From: Verrucomicrobiota bacterium
GTDB taxonomy: Bacteria > Verrucomicrobiota > Verrucomicrobiia > JABWAM01 > JAHFSZ01
Length of the DNA: 37,315 bases
Direction: 5' to 3'
NCBI GenBank assembly: GCA_023265515.1
Contig: JAHFSZ010000020.1
Coordinates: 1-37,315 of the forward strand
Part shown: one piece after another, positions 16,208 to 25,840 of the stretch
Position numbering within the stretch: the first letter of the stretch is position 1
Layout of the letters: each line of letters opens with the position of its first letter
Translations under genes and position numbers: made by a program
Notes under the pieces: generated by a model
What the model was told of the DNA's origin: nothing
Database searches by the model: none
The model's input: only the letters and a program-made list of their open reading frames with translations

Positions 16208-17596
16208 ATGAAGTGGCTTCCCATGACGGTTTTCGTTCTGGGGTGCTGGACCTTCGTTCACGCACAGAGCGATTGGCCCATGCCTGTCAATGCTTCCCGG
16301 GCCAGGGGCCCGATTCGGCTGGAGCTGGCACCTGATCTTGTCCACGTCGACCTGCCCGTCAACCACGCGAAGCTGATGTGGTTCGTTACGGTGCGGGAGC
16401 TTCCCCGCCCGGGTATCGAGCCGATGAAACGGATTGAGCTGAGTAAAATGATGGATCAAAACTTCGCAACCCCCACGGTTTTTTCCGCGCCGCGGAAGTA
16501 TGAAATCGTTGTTGATCTTCAGCGGGTGGTGGTCGTCGACCGTCTGACGTTCATAACCGACGTTCCGGGCTGTCCGATGTCGGTCCGCGTGGCCGGCGCC
16601 GATCTGTCGCAGGACGAGGGCAAGGCATGGCGGGAAGTTGGCAACGCGGAAACCCAGGCGCCCTTCACCAAATTCAAGCTTGGCAACGAGCCGATCCGAT
16701 TCATCCACCTGGTGCTCGACACAACGAAAGCGCCCAAAGACGAGCCCCTCCATATCTACGAGTTTTGCGTCTTCGGCCAGGAGGATCTTCGGGATTACGT
16801 TCTGAAGCAGGTGCCCGAGAAGGAGCGCAAAGCCCGCGAGGAGTTTGTGCTCTCGAGCAACGTGGGTAACTTTCCGCCGGAAATGCTCCAACCCGATTTG
16901 GCATCACTCGATGCGGGCGCCAGTGTCCGGCACCTGGGCGCGGGCCCCGATGAGCAGAAAATTTCCTATATGCTTGATGACGATCCGGAGACAACTTGGA
17001 AGCCCGATCCTTCCGAGAAGGAAACGCTCGTTCTTCTGGATTTTGGATCGGAAAGGACGCTCAACCACCTTGACATAATGCACAGCACGCGTCCGGGCAA
17101 ACTCCTGGTCTACGCCCTGCAGCACCTGCCGCTTCAAAAACCCAAGATAGCCCAGCTGGCCTGGATCGAGCGCCTGACGGACGTTCCCTTGTTCCGGTTT
17201 GCCCTGAACACCGCGGCCGCCGCCAATGGCGGCACCGGCATTACGAGCGACTGGCTGGCCGCGCAGACGCCCTTCGGCAGCGTGGATACCGCGGACAATA
17301 ATTTTCCAGCCGTTTCGGGTGATCTTCAGGCGGCCCACTACATGGTGTTCCGCTATCAGAATCCGACACCCGGATTGGGCGAACCGCTCATGTTCAATGG
17401 CATCAAGATTCAGGGAAACTACCCCTTGGGCGAATTTGTCTTGATGCCGAGGGCGCTGCCGATCATCGCTGGAGCGGGAGGAGCGGGAGGCGTTGGGGCG
17501 CCAGATGGTGGCACAACCGGACTGCCGCTCGCTGAGCAGCTGAACGATGACAGGCCCGTCGTGGAACCGCCCGCGCCGAATCCGGCAACGCCCTGA
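16208..17596 (+). CDS. Secreted discoidin (F5/8 C)-like protein of unknown role
   Basis: A 462-residue exported protein. MKWLPMTVFVLGCWTFVHAQSD is a good Sec signal peptide with probable cleavage after VHA. Two beta-rich modules follow: one around residues 70-200 (PRKYEIVVDLQRVVVVDRLTF... PIRFIHLVLDTTKAP) and one around 245-400 (MLDDDPETTWKPD..LVLLDFGSERTLNHLDI). The D-D-x-x-T-x-W pattern and LDFG strand resemble discoidin/F5-8 type C modules, which often bind glycans. The last ~40 residues are Gly/Pro/Ala-rich. The ATG at 16163 would extend the protein by 15 residues but overlaps the promoter and spoils the signal peptide. It follows the EPS operon, so a role in glycan binding or surface display is plausible but unproven. 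Confidence 0.6.
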   Translation: MKWLPMTVFVLGCWTFVHAQSDWPMPVNASRARGPIRLELAPDLVHVDLPVNHAKLMWFVTVRELPRPGIEPMKRIELSKMMDQNFATPTVFSAPRKYEIVVDLQRVVVVDRLTFITDVPGCPMSVRVAGADLSQDEGKAWREVGNAETQAPFTKFKLGNEPIRFIHLVLDTTKAPKDEPLHIYEFCVFGQEDLRDYVLKQVPEKERKAREEFVLSSNVGNFPPEMLQPDLASLDAGASVRHLGAGPDEQKISYMLDDDPETTWKPDPSEKETLVLLDFGSERTLNHLDIMHSTRPGKLLVYALQHLPLQKPKIAQLAWIERLTDVPLFRFALNTAAAANGGTGITSDWLAAQTPFGSVDTADNNFPAVSGDLQAAHYMVFRYQNPTPGLGEPLMFNGIKIQGNYPLGEFVLMPRALPIIAGAGGAGGVGAPDGGTTGLPLAEQLNDDRPVVEPPAPNPATP

Positions 17597-17598
17597 TC

Positions 17599-17643
17599 TC
17601 ATTTCGAATTCGTCCCGAAATACGAATCCCGAGTTACGAATGA
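17599..17643. repeat. Degenerate phrase repeat before the HTH-receiver gene
   Basis: Short units related to cgaatwc recur (ttcgaattcg, cgaaatacgaat, cgagttacgaat) across the whole 43-bp intergenic space. The last unit contains the ATG used by the next gene. It resembles the other intergenic repeats of the window but is less regular in period. Confidence 0.55.
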
Positions 17644-18212
17644 ACGGCCCTGAACTCATGACTGTCAAGGAGACGGCGGCGTATCTAAGAATACCGGTGC
17701 CGACCGTCTATTACCTGGTTCAGCGCGGCCAGCTGCCGGCTGTGCAGATCGGCGGGCGTTGGCGCGTTCGCAAGGAATTAATCGACAGGGATGTGCTCAA
17801 CCTTTCCAAGCCGGCGGTGGAATCCGACAAGGCAAAAATCCTCGTCGTCGACGATGAGGATATGGTCCAGGAGTTGATGAAGGACATCCTGGGCCGGCAC
17901 CATTATCACGCGGATACAGCGAAAACCGGCAAGGAAGCTCTCGAACGCCTCAAGGAAAAAACTTACGACCTGATGTTCCTGGACATCAAACTGCCGGATA
18001 TCGACGGCGACAAGGTTTACGAAAAGGTCGTCGAAATCCAGCCTGCCCTTCATGTCATCATTATCACGGGTCTGGCCGATGCCCAAATCTTCGACAAGAT
18101 CCTGACCCTGGGTCCGGTGACCGTGCTGCGCAAGCCGCTCAAGGTCGACCAGGTCCTCCGGCTCTCGGATCTGCTTCTTGGCTCCTTCTCTGCTTCTGCA
18201 GCCAAGGCTTAG
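17640..18212 (+). CDS. Excisionase-type HTH fused to response-regulator receiver
   Basis: A 190-residue regulator. Residues 7-55 (MTVKETAAYLRIPVPTVYYL... PAVQIGGRWRVRKELIDRDV) form a MerR/excisionase-type winged HTH of the HTH_17 class. Residues 66-180 form a receiver domain: acidic pocket Asp71, Asp72 and Glu73, phospho-acceptor Asp115 in MFLDIKLPDIDG, Thr143 in IITG, and Lys165 in LRKP. All catalytic residues are present, so phosphorylation by a histidine kinase is likely, although no kinase is encoded nearby. The order (DNA-binding domain first, receiver last) is the reverse of the common OmpR/NarL layout. The start could also be the ATG at 17658. Its position between two exported proteins suggests local control of surface functions. 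Confidence 0.85.
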   Translation: MNGPELMTVKETAAYLRIPVPTVYYLVQRGQLPAVQIGGRWRVRKELIDRDVLNLSKPAVESDKAKILVVDDEDMVQELMKDILGRHHYHADTAKTGKEALERLKEKTYDLMFLDIKLPDIDGDKVYEKVVEIQPALHVIIITGLADAQIFDKILTLGPVTVLRKPLKVDQVLRLSDLLLGSFSASAAKA

Positions 18213-18262
18213 TTCCCTTGAAAGCCACTATTCATCACGAGGCGAATCGATGGATAAGTATT

Positions 18263-18290
18263 TTGACATTAATATGAAAATTATAATAAT
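18263..18290 (+). promoter_or_regulatory. Sigma-70-type promoter with perfect TTGACA
   Basis: TTGACA at 18263-18268 is followed after 16 bp by AATAAT (18285-18290) in a strongly AT-rich stretch that offers other -10 registers. It lies 24 bp before the ATG at 18314. The 14-mer TATGAAAATTATAA at 18273-18286 is found as its reverse complement at the promoter near 16189-16202. Confidence 0.55.
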
Positions 18291-18313
18291 TATGGTATTT
18301 ACTAAGTCTTGGA

Positions 18314-18937
18314 ATGACGGTAGATTTCAAAATGGGGGGGAGCATTACAAGGCGGGCGATCGGGTGGACGATGTTTCTTCTGCTGTTCTCAACCCCGGCC
18401 CTGGCACAGTTTTTCAGCCGGCAAGAGGTTTCCCATACTTCGTATGATTTATATTTGGATTCTTTTCGCAGCGTGGCGTCCCAGGCTTCCGGAGCTGGGC
18501 CTTTGACCCTGGATCTGGTCCGTGAGTGGACAGAGAAGGCCAACGATATCCCGTACAACCATGTCGAACCCTACCGGTTCCGCTCGCCTGAGGAAGTGGA
18601 GGTAAGCGGCTATGGCGATTGCAAGGACAAGGCTCTCTGGCTCTATTCAAAACTCTCAGCCGCCGGCGCCCGCCATATTCAACTTGTCATTGGCAGAAAG
18701 GATACTCAGGCCGGCGAATTTCACGCCTGGCTTTACCTGACCTTCTGCGGGCGAACTTACTTGCTGGATCCTACGATCAGCGGATCAATTTCTGAAGCTT
18801 CAGACTATAGCGCCGATGAATACGTCCCGGTTTACGCCTACGATCGCAGTGGCGCTTATGCCTATGCGACCGAAGGCGATGGTTCGACCCTTGCCATCAA
18901 CTATCAGATGGCCGTCCCACGCATCGCGGGTCATTGA
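18314..18937 (+). CDS. Secreted transglutaminase-like cysteine protease family protein
   Basis: A 207-residue exported protein. A hydrophobic segment, ITRRAIGWTMFLLLFSTPALAQ, forms a signal peptide with likely cleavage after ALA. The mature part carries a papain/transglutaminase-type triad: Cys103 in GYGDCKDKALWLY, His137 in EFHAWLYL and Asp152 in YLLDPT. This order and spacing match bacterial transglutaminase-like cysteine proteases (the LapG/BTLCP group) and related transglutaminase-core proteins. LapG-like enzymes cleave surface adhesins, but no LapA/LapD partner is visible, so the substrate is unknown. Start 18314 lacks a convincing Shine-Dalgarno; the ATG at 18332 is an alternative that keeps the signal peptide. 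Confidence 0.7.
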   Translation: MTVDFKMGGSITRRAIGWTMFLLLFSTPALAQFFSRQEVSHTSYDLYLDSFRSVASQASGAGPLTLDLVREWTEKANDIPYNHVEPYRFRSPEEVEVSGYGDCKDKALWLYSKLSAAGARHIQLVIGRKDTQAGEFHAWLYLTFCGRTYLLDPTISGSISEASDYSADEYVPVYAYDRSGAYAYATEGDGSTLAINYQMAVPRIAGH

Positions 18938-18945
18938 CCCCAGCT

Positions 18946-18984
18946 TGTCACACCGTTCGCCCCGCTTCATGTCACAAGCGTGAC
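18946..18984. promoter_or_regulatory. Candidate upstream activator site for the dnaK sigma-54 promoter
   Basis: TGTCAC occurs at 18946-18951 and 18970-18975. The second copy is the left arm of a GTCAC-aagc-GTGAC inverted repeat (18971-18984). It is ~110-125 bp upstream of the expected sigma-54 transcription start, a normal distance for an enhancer-binding protein. No experimental support. Confidence 0.3.
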
Positions 18985-19070
18985 GGTTTGTCGCATTGGA
19001 TGCCCATAGCAAGGGCGGTGGAAGTTGGAAAAGCCGTGATTTTACGGGCAAATCGCATGTTTTCAAGAGT

Positions 19071-19086
19071 TGGCACACCCTTTGCT
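19071..19086 (+). promoter_or_regulatory. Sigma-54 (RpoN) -24/-12 promoter upstream of dnaK
   Basis: TGGCAC-accct-TTGCT matches the sigma-54 consensus, with the invariant GG (19072-19073) and GC (19084-19085) separated by the required 10 bp. It is on the same strand as dnaK, 69 bp before its ATG. No CIRCE (HrcA) element is visible in the leader. Confidence 0.65.
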
Positions 19087-19154
19087 CCATAAGAAGACGA
19101 GGATTTTTCGTTCGCCGCGCATGAGTTGCGGTGACACAGAAAGGAACACACCAC

Positions 19155-21122
<1,968 letters not shown>

Positions 21123-21138
21123 CCAGATTTAAGGCTGA

Positions 21139-21166
21139 GATCGCCGCGGTTGGCGATCGGCTTTTT
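21139..21166 (+). terminator. Hairpin plus T-run between dnaK and groES
   Basis: GATCGCC (21139-21145) pairs with GGCGATC (21152-21158) around a 6-nt loop, then ggc and five T's. It resembles an intrinsic terminator, possibly partial, so groESL could be separately transcribed or expressed at a different level from dnaK. Confidence 0.6.
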
Positions 21167-21202
21167 AAAATGATAAACAACTAGAAAGGGAAAAGAGAAA
21201 GT

Positions 21203-21499
21203 ATGGCATCGAAGTTCAAACCCATCGGCGATCGCGTGCTGGTATTGCCCAGCAAGGAAGGCGAAGTTAAGAAGGGCGGTATCATCATTCCCGATACTGC
21301 GAAGGAAAAACCGCAGGAAGGCAAGATCGTTGCCCTCGGAACCGGCAAGACGGACGACAACGGCAAGAAAGTCGCCTTTGAAGTGAGGATCGGCGACCGC
21401 GTTGTTTTTGCGAAGTACGGCGGCACCGAAATCAAATTTGACGGCGAGGAGCACGTCATCCTTCGCGAGGAGGACATCCTCGGCGTATTGAACAATTAA
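21203..21499 (+). CDS. groES: Co-chaperonin GroES
   Basis: A 98-residue GroES of normal length, forming the heptameric lid of the GroEL chamber in the cytoplasm. [42 protein letters not shown] covers the roof hairpin and the mobile loop ([13 protein letters not shown]) whose IIIP-type residues dock on GroEL, and the C-terminus [17 protein letters not shown] is canonical. A purine-rich Shine-Dalgarno (AGAAAGGGAAAAGAG) precedes the ATG. It is followed after 32 bp by groEL. Confidence 0.98.
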   Translation: MASKFKPIGDRVLVLPSKEGEVKKGGIIIPDTAKEKPQEGKIVALGTGKTDDNGKKVAFEVRIGDRVVFAKYGGTEIKFDGEEHVILREEDILGVLNN

Positions 21500-21531
21500 G
21501 TTCAGTTTTACGAAAGGAGCATGGAAGCATT

Positions 21532-23172
21532 ATGGCAGCAAAACAGTTGATATTTGAAGCTGAAGCACGGCAGAAACTGCTGCGCGGCGTTCAGCAATTG
21601 ACCCGCGCGGTCGCAGCGACACTCGGTCCCAAGGGGCGCAACGTGGTCATTGACAAGAAATTCGGCTCTCCAACCATCACCAAGGACGGTGTGACGGTGG
21701 CCAAGGAAATCGAGCTCGAAGACCCGCTCGAAAACATGGGCGCCCAGCTCGTCCGCGAAGTTGCAAGCAAGACCAGCGACGACGCGGGTGACGGCACCAC
21801 CACGGCGACTGTCCTCGCCGAGGCGATCTTCCGCGAAGGCCTGAAGAGCGTCACCTCCGGCGCCAATGCCATCGCGATCAAGCGCGGCATCGACAAGGCC
21901 GTCGAGAAAGTGGTCGAGAACCTTGAAGGCCAGAGCAAGAAGGTCAAGGAGAAGAGCGAGATCAAGCAGGTCGCGAGTATTTCCGCCAACGGCGATGAGA
22001 CGATTGGCGAGATCATCGGCGATGCGATGGAAAAGGTCGGCAAGGATGGCACCATCACGGTGGAAGAGGCCAAGTCGATCGAAACCACGCTCGAGGTCGT
22101 CGAAGGCATGCAGTTTGACAAGGGCTATCTCTCCCCGTACTTCGTGACGGACGCTGAGAACATGACGTCCGTTTTGGAGAACGTCTCCATCCTCATCCAC
22201 GAGAAGAAGATCTCGTCGCTGAAGGACCTTTTGCCCCTGCTCGAGAAGGTGGCCAAGAGCGGCAAGCCGCTCCTGATCATCGCCGAGGAGGTGGAGGGCG
22301 AGGCGCTCGCAACGCTCGTGGTCAACAAACTGCGCGGCACCCTGCAAATCTGCGCCGTCAAGGCTCCCGGCTTCGGCGACCGCCGCAAGGCCATGCTGGA
22401 GGACATCGCGATCCTCACGGGCGGCCGCATGCTGAGCGAGGACCTGGGCATCAAGCTCGAGAACGTTTCGTTTGACGATCTCGGCGCGGCCAAACGGGTG
22501 GTGGTCGATAAGGAAAATACGACGATCATTGAGGGCGCCGGCAAGACCAGCGACATCAATGGCCGCGTGGCCCAGATTCGCAAGCAGATCGAGGAGACCA
22601 CGTCCGACTACGATAAAGAGAAACTGCAGGAGCGCCTGGCGAAACTCGCCGGGGGCGTCGCGGTGATCAATGTCGGCGCGGCCACGGAGACCGAGATGAA
22701 GGAAAAGAAAGCCCGCGTCGAAGACGCCCTGCACGCGACCCGTGCGGCCGTCGAAGAGGGCATCGTGGCGGGCGGCGGCGTGGCGCTTCTGCGCGCCTCC
22801 AAGGCCCTGAAGGACATAAAGGTCGACGGCGAGGACGAGCAGATCGGCGTGGACATCATTCGCAGTTCGCTCGAAATGCCGATCCGGCAGCTCGCCAACA
22901 ACGCCGGCCTCGAAGGCAGCATTATTGCCAACGAGATCAGCCAGCGCAAGGGTGCCGAAGGGTACAACTTCCTGACGGACAAGTACGAGGACCTGATCAA
23001 GTCGGGTGTCGTCGATCCCAAGAAAGTGACCCGCACGGCCCTGCAGAATGCCGCGTCCATTGCAGGCCTTCTGTTGACGACCGAGGCCATTGTCGCCGAG
23101 ATCCCTGAAAAGGAGAAACCGGCGGCTGGCGGCCACGGCCACGGCGGCGGCATGGGTGGGATGGACTATTAA
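21532..23172 (+). CDS. groEL: Chaperonin GroEL (Hsp60)
   Basis: A 546-residue Hsp60 that forms the double-ring folding chamber. Hallmarks are [33 protein letters not shown], the ATPase motif [34 protein letters not shown] of the apical/intermediate region, and [18 protein letters not shown]. The C-terminal tail [14 protein letters not shown] is a histidine-containing variant of the usual GGM repeat. AAGGAG lies ~14 bp upstream of the ATG, which is somewhat far. It is the last gene of the chaperone block. Confidence 0.98.
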   Translation: MAAKQLIFEAEARQKLLRGVQQLTRAVAATLGPKGRNVVIDKKFGSPTITKDGVTVAKEIELEDPLENMGAQLVREVASKTSDDAGDGTTTATVLAEAIFREGLKSVTSGANAIAIKRGIDKAVEKVVENLEGQSKKVKEKSEIKQVASISANGDETIGEIIGDAMEKVGKDGTITVEEAKSIETTLEVVEGMQFDKGYLSPYFVTDAENMTSVLENVSILIHEKKISSLKDLLPLLEKVAKSGKPLLIIAEEVEGEALATLVVNKLRGTLQICAVKAPGFGDRRKAMLEDIAILTGGRMLSEDLGIKLENVSFDDLGAAKRVVVDKENTTIIEGAGKTSDINGRVAQIRKQIEETTSDYDKEKLQERLAKLAGGVAVINVGAATETEMKEKKARVEDALHATRAAVEEGIVAGGGVALLRASKALKDIKVDGEDEQIGVDIIRSSLEMPIRQLANNAGLEGSIIANEISQRKGAEGYNFLTDKYEDLIKSGVVDPKKVTRTALQNAASIAGLLLTTEAIVAEIPEKEKPAAGGHGHGGGMGGMDY

Positions 23173-23173
23173 C

Positions 23174-23213
23174 GGTGCTAGCTAGTATCTAGCAGCTTGT
23201 AGCTGGTAGATAC
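23174..23213. repeat. Degenerate ctag/tagc phrase repeat after groEL
   Basis: About 40 bp of related short words (gctagcta, tatctagca, gcttgtagc, tggtagatac) fill the space between the groEL stop and its terminator. The style matches the other imperfect short-period repeats in the window, though the spacing is less strict. Confidence 0.55.
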
Positions 23214-23233
23214 GACGCTGATGCGTGATTCAA

Positions 23234-23267
23234 GGGCGTCCTGGTTTCGGCCAGGGCGCCTTTTTTT
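23234..23267 (+). terminator. Strong Rho-independent terminator after groEL
   Basis: GGCGTCCTGG (23235-23244) pairs with CCAGGGCGCC (23251-23260) with one G-T wobble and a 6-nt loop, followed by seven T's (23261-23267). It ends the chaperone transcription unit. Confidence 0.9.
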
Positions 23268-23332
23268 ATTGCTGTATTCGCTGGGAGAGTTCTGGTAATT
23301 TTTACGCTTCAGAGTTCTTCGAGGAAATCAGC

Positions 23333-23629
23333 ATGAAAATAAAAATACTTTTACTTGCACTGGTCGGAATCCTGGTCGCGGGTTGCGGCACCTACATGAA
23401 GTCCCACCCGAAAGCGAAGTGGAAAAATCCCGCCAACTGGGACGGCATCGAAAAGGGAATGAACGAAGCCCAGATTCGGGCACGCCTCGGCCGCCCCGTT
23501 TACTTGGGCAACTTCGATGCGTCCGGCTACGAAAACTGGTATTACCCCGATCCCCAGGGCGGAGTCGTGCAAATGAACGACAAGGGCCGGGTCGTCGGCT
23601 TCCATCGCCCGCCGGGTCTCAAAGACTGA
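23333..23629 (+). CDS. Small lipoprotein, BamE/SmpA-like
   Basis: A 98-residue lipoprotein: MKIKILLLALVGILVAGCGTY is a type II signal with lipobox LVAGC. The mature part, WDGIEKGMNEAQIRARLGRPVYLGNF... YENWYYPDPQGGVVQMNDKGRVVGF, has the helix plus beta pattern (G-M-x-x-x-Q-I... LG-P, then W-Y-Y, then F-x-x-x-G-x-V) of the SmpA/OmlA-BamE fold. Function in outer-membrane assembly is only a family suggestion; BamE proteins are usually similar in size. GAGGA lies 7 bp before the ATG at 23333, which decides the start over upstream in-frame codons. It is convergent with the next gene, stops 7 bp apart. Confidence 0.7.
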   Translation: MKIKILLLALVGILVAGCGTYMKSHPKAKWKNPANWDGIEKGMNEAQIRARLGRPVYLGNFDASGYENWYYPDPQGGVVQMNDKGRVVGFHRPPGLKD

Positions 23630-23636
23630 GATTCCT

Positions 23637-24209
23637 TCAGAGCCCCACGACGACCTCAAGCTTCCCATTCCGGACCTTCGCCGATTTGAGGAAAAACCTG
23701 GCCGCTCTTTCCTTCATGTCCTTCTCGTTCAGCGTGAAGAGAGGAACCTTGGCAAGATTGTTGCCGACAGCGATGTTGGCCATCTCGGAGACGGGCTTTT
23801 TGATTTGCTCGGGAAAGCCCTCGATCGAGATTTCCTTGATCTTCCCCTTGATGAAATAAAAGGTCCCTTCCACCGGGTCATATTCAACATCGCCTTCAAT
23901 GTAGACCGTGCCTTTGTACGAATCGTGTCCAATGCCGATCAGGCTGCCGAGACCGGAACCGGGAAGCTTGGCTTCCGCGTCGGCCTTAAGGCCGATTTGG
24001 TTCGAGCCCTCCTCCAGAACGACGTTCGGATCAGTCAAGACGAGTGTCACCACCATCTGCGAGCGCTTGATCGGGAATTTTTCCTCGACCTTGTTTTGAA
24101 TTTCATTGCGCGTGAAGGTCAGCGTCCGGCTGAACCCGCCCTTGCACGCAAAAAGAAAAGCGGAGAGGGCGGCCATGGCGATCAGCGTGAGGAAGGTGAT
24201 TTTCTTCAT
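23637..24209 (-). CDS. DUF1439-like lipoprotein
   Basis: A 190-residue lipoprotein. MKKITFLTLIAMAALSAFLFACKGG is a type II signal with Cys as the modified residue. The mature domain, [54 protein letters not shown], matches the YceB/DUF1439 pattern, and GTVYIEGDVEYDPVEGTFYFIKGKIKEISIEGFP continues its beta-rich fold. These are periplasmic, outer-membrane-anchored proteins of unknown function, thought to bind hydrophobic ligands. A longer frame begins at 24287 but the signal peptide fixes the start at 24209. It is 13 bp downstream of the zinc-ribbon kinase gene, so probably co-transcribed with it. Confidence 0.7.
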   Translation of the reverse strand: MKKITFLTLIAMAALSAFLFACKGGFSRTLTFTRNEIQNKVEEKFPIKRSQMVVTLVLTDPNVVLEEGSNQIGLKADAEAKLPGSGLGSLIGIGHDSYKGTVYIEGDVEYDPVEGTFYFIKGKIKEISIEGFPEQIKKPVSEMANIAVGNNLAKVPLFTLNEKDMKERAARFFLKSAKVRNGKLEVVVGL

Positions 24210-24222
24210 TGCGGAGGTGACA

Positions 24223-25701
24223 CTATTTCCTAAGCGCCATTCGCTTGGTGATACTGACCGTGATGGCCGATGTGGCATGGTTGACAATGACCTTCACCTG
24301 GTTCCAAAAGGAGGAAAAAAGCCCGTAGCCTGGGACCGAGTGGATGAACCTCCGGAGCGTCGGCCGGCCATCCTTTTGAGGGCGCCTGCCGACGGACTGC
24401 AGAAGCTGATTTTTTGCCAGAGTAAGATCGGCAATAAATTCCATGTGGCTCATGTACCGCTCGCGCGGCTCCTTCTTGAGCGCCTTCTCGATCATGCGGA
24501 CGGTATGGGCCGAAATGTTCGGCGAGTTTACGGAAAAGCGGAGAACGGGTTTGCCGCGGAAGGAGGTCAGCGAATCCTGGACGTGCATCAGGGCGATCTG
24601 CTCGAGAGTGGTCGCATAAAACGGCGCGCGGCCGCTCAGCATATGGAAGAGAGTGGCTGCGAGGCTGTAAAGGTCGCTGCGGAAATCCTCCTTTTCGCCG
24701 CGGACCCGCTCAGGCGGGATGTAGAAGGCAGTTCCAAAAATATGATCCTGCTCGGATTCCGCGAACAATTGCTCCACGTTCGCGAACTGAACGAGGCCGA
24801 AGTCGAGGATTTTCACCAGACCGTCCTTGGTGACCATGATGTTGGCGGGCTTCACGTCACCGTGCACCAGGCCGTGCTCATGCGCGGCACCGAGACCGGC
24901 GGCCGCCTGCAAGGCGATCTCCAGACAAACCAGCTCGGGCATGATGACAAGATTCATCTGAAAGTCGTTTTCAGGGATCTTCGTCCCTTTGCGCGGCTTG
25001 ACCGGCGGCAGGAGGTTCATGATCCGCTGCACGTTCATTCCCTCGGCAAGCTCCAGCACCAGATAGTCGAAGCCCTGGAAGATTCCATACTCGAAGATCT
25101 GAATCAGGTTGGGGTGTTGCAAATTACGAGTCAGGGCATACTCACGTTTGAAAGAGCTGCTGGCTCCGGGCTCATGAAGCGCCTGGGCGCTGAGCACTTT
25201 CAGCGCCACTTCCTTCTTGTTGCGCGTATCCAGCGCGCGATAGACCACAGCCATGCCGCCGACGTCAAGCCGCTGTTCGATGATGAAGGGACCAAATTCG
25301 CGCAGGATCTGAAACTTCTTGTCGCACACGGGGCAGATCCCCTCTTCGAGCGGGTTTAGACCGGTGACTTGGATGAGAATCTTACAATGCGGACAGGTTG
25401 CGGTGCGGACGATGTTTTCCTTTTCGATCTCCTCCTGGGGGATGTTCTGAAGGGAAACCTCCGCTTCGATCGCCGGGTCGTGGTAAACTTTGGCCAGTGC
25501 GACCGTCTCAGGAACGAGCTTGCGGCGATCCTGGACGATCAGGTCTTCGACGGGCGGCGGACTTTTCGCCTCCTCGGAATCGATCTGCCGAAAGATGGTA
25601 CCGCAGGCGTCGCATTTGACAAAAAAGTCGAAGGGTATATCCGTGACATCCAGTGAATCGCCGCATTGTGGGCAGCTGGCGAGCCTTCGTTCTGATGACA
25701 T
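24223..25701 (-). CDS. Soluble Ser/Thr protein kinase with two zinc ribbons
   Basis: A 492-residue eukaryotic-like kinase. The N-terminal region has two zinc-ribbon-like sites: Cys10, 13, 30 and 33, and Cys103, 106, 123 and 126. The kinase domain (about 135-435) has a G-loop variant LDVGGMAVVYRA, Lys168 (VALKVL), Glu187 (KREYALT), HGDVKPAN (280-287), DFG (300-302) and IPPERVRG. HRD reads HGD, so it is a non-RD kinase, but the catalytic Asp, Asn and DFG Asp are present, so it is probably active. No membrane segment is evident before the C-terminal SVPGYGLFSSFWNQVKVIVNHATSAITVSITKRM, which could be amphipathic. It is followed 13 bp later by a lipoprotein gene and preceded by a second kinase gene on the same strand. 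Confidence 0.9.
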   Translation of the reverse strand: MSSERRLASCPQCGDSLDVTDIPFDFFVKCDACGTIFRQIDSEEAKSPPPVEDLIVQDRRKLVPETVALAKVYHDPAIEAEVSLQNIPQEEIEKENIVRTATCPHCKILIQVTGLNPLEEGICPVCDKKFQILREFGPFIIEQRLDVGGMAVVYRALDTRNKKEVALKVLSAQALHEPGASSSFKREYALTRNLQHPNLIQIFEYGIFQGFDYLVLELAEGMNVQRIMNLLPPVKPRKGTKIPENDFQMNLVIMPELVCLEIALQAAAGLGAAHEHGLVHGDVKPANIMVTKDGLVKILDFGLVQFANVEQLFAESEQDHIFGTAFYIPPERVRGEKEDFRSDLYSLAATLFHMLSGRAPFYATTLEQIALMHVQDSLTSFRGKPVLRFSVNSPNISAHTVRMIEKALKKEPRERYMSHMEFIADLTLAKNQLLQSVGRRPQKDGRPTLRRFIHSVPGYGLFSSFWNQVKVIVNHATSAITVSITKRMALRK

Positions 25702-25840
25702 GGTTTTTTATCTTTGTGATTTTTGCAGCTAAAGATCGAGAGAATTTATCCTTGAGATTCCATAGTGTCCACCGCTTTCCATCGTTTGTAAAGATGGGCC
25801 GGCCACGCTCCAGGGGCCCGTTTCACGGTGTGCGCTTCGC

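Noticed and set aside
17547..17639. Upstream extension of the HTH-receiver protein to 17547
   Set aside because: It runs through the 3' end of the preceding gene and through the repeat, giving a non-conserved, low-complexity N-terminus.
18938..19154. CIRCE or sigma-32 promoter for dnaK
   Set aside because: No TTAGCACTC-N9-GAGTGCTAA and no convincing sigma-32 boxes; only the sigma-54 motif stands out.
21508..23142. 544-codon open frame on the minus strand opposite groEL
   Set aside because: It is a codon-bias shadow of a highly expressed G+C-rich gene; its sequence resembles no protein family and groEL is unambiguous.
24106..25359. 417-codon open frame on the plus strand opposite the zinc-ribbon kinase
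   Set aside because: Antisense shadow; the minus-strand frame has all kinase motifs.
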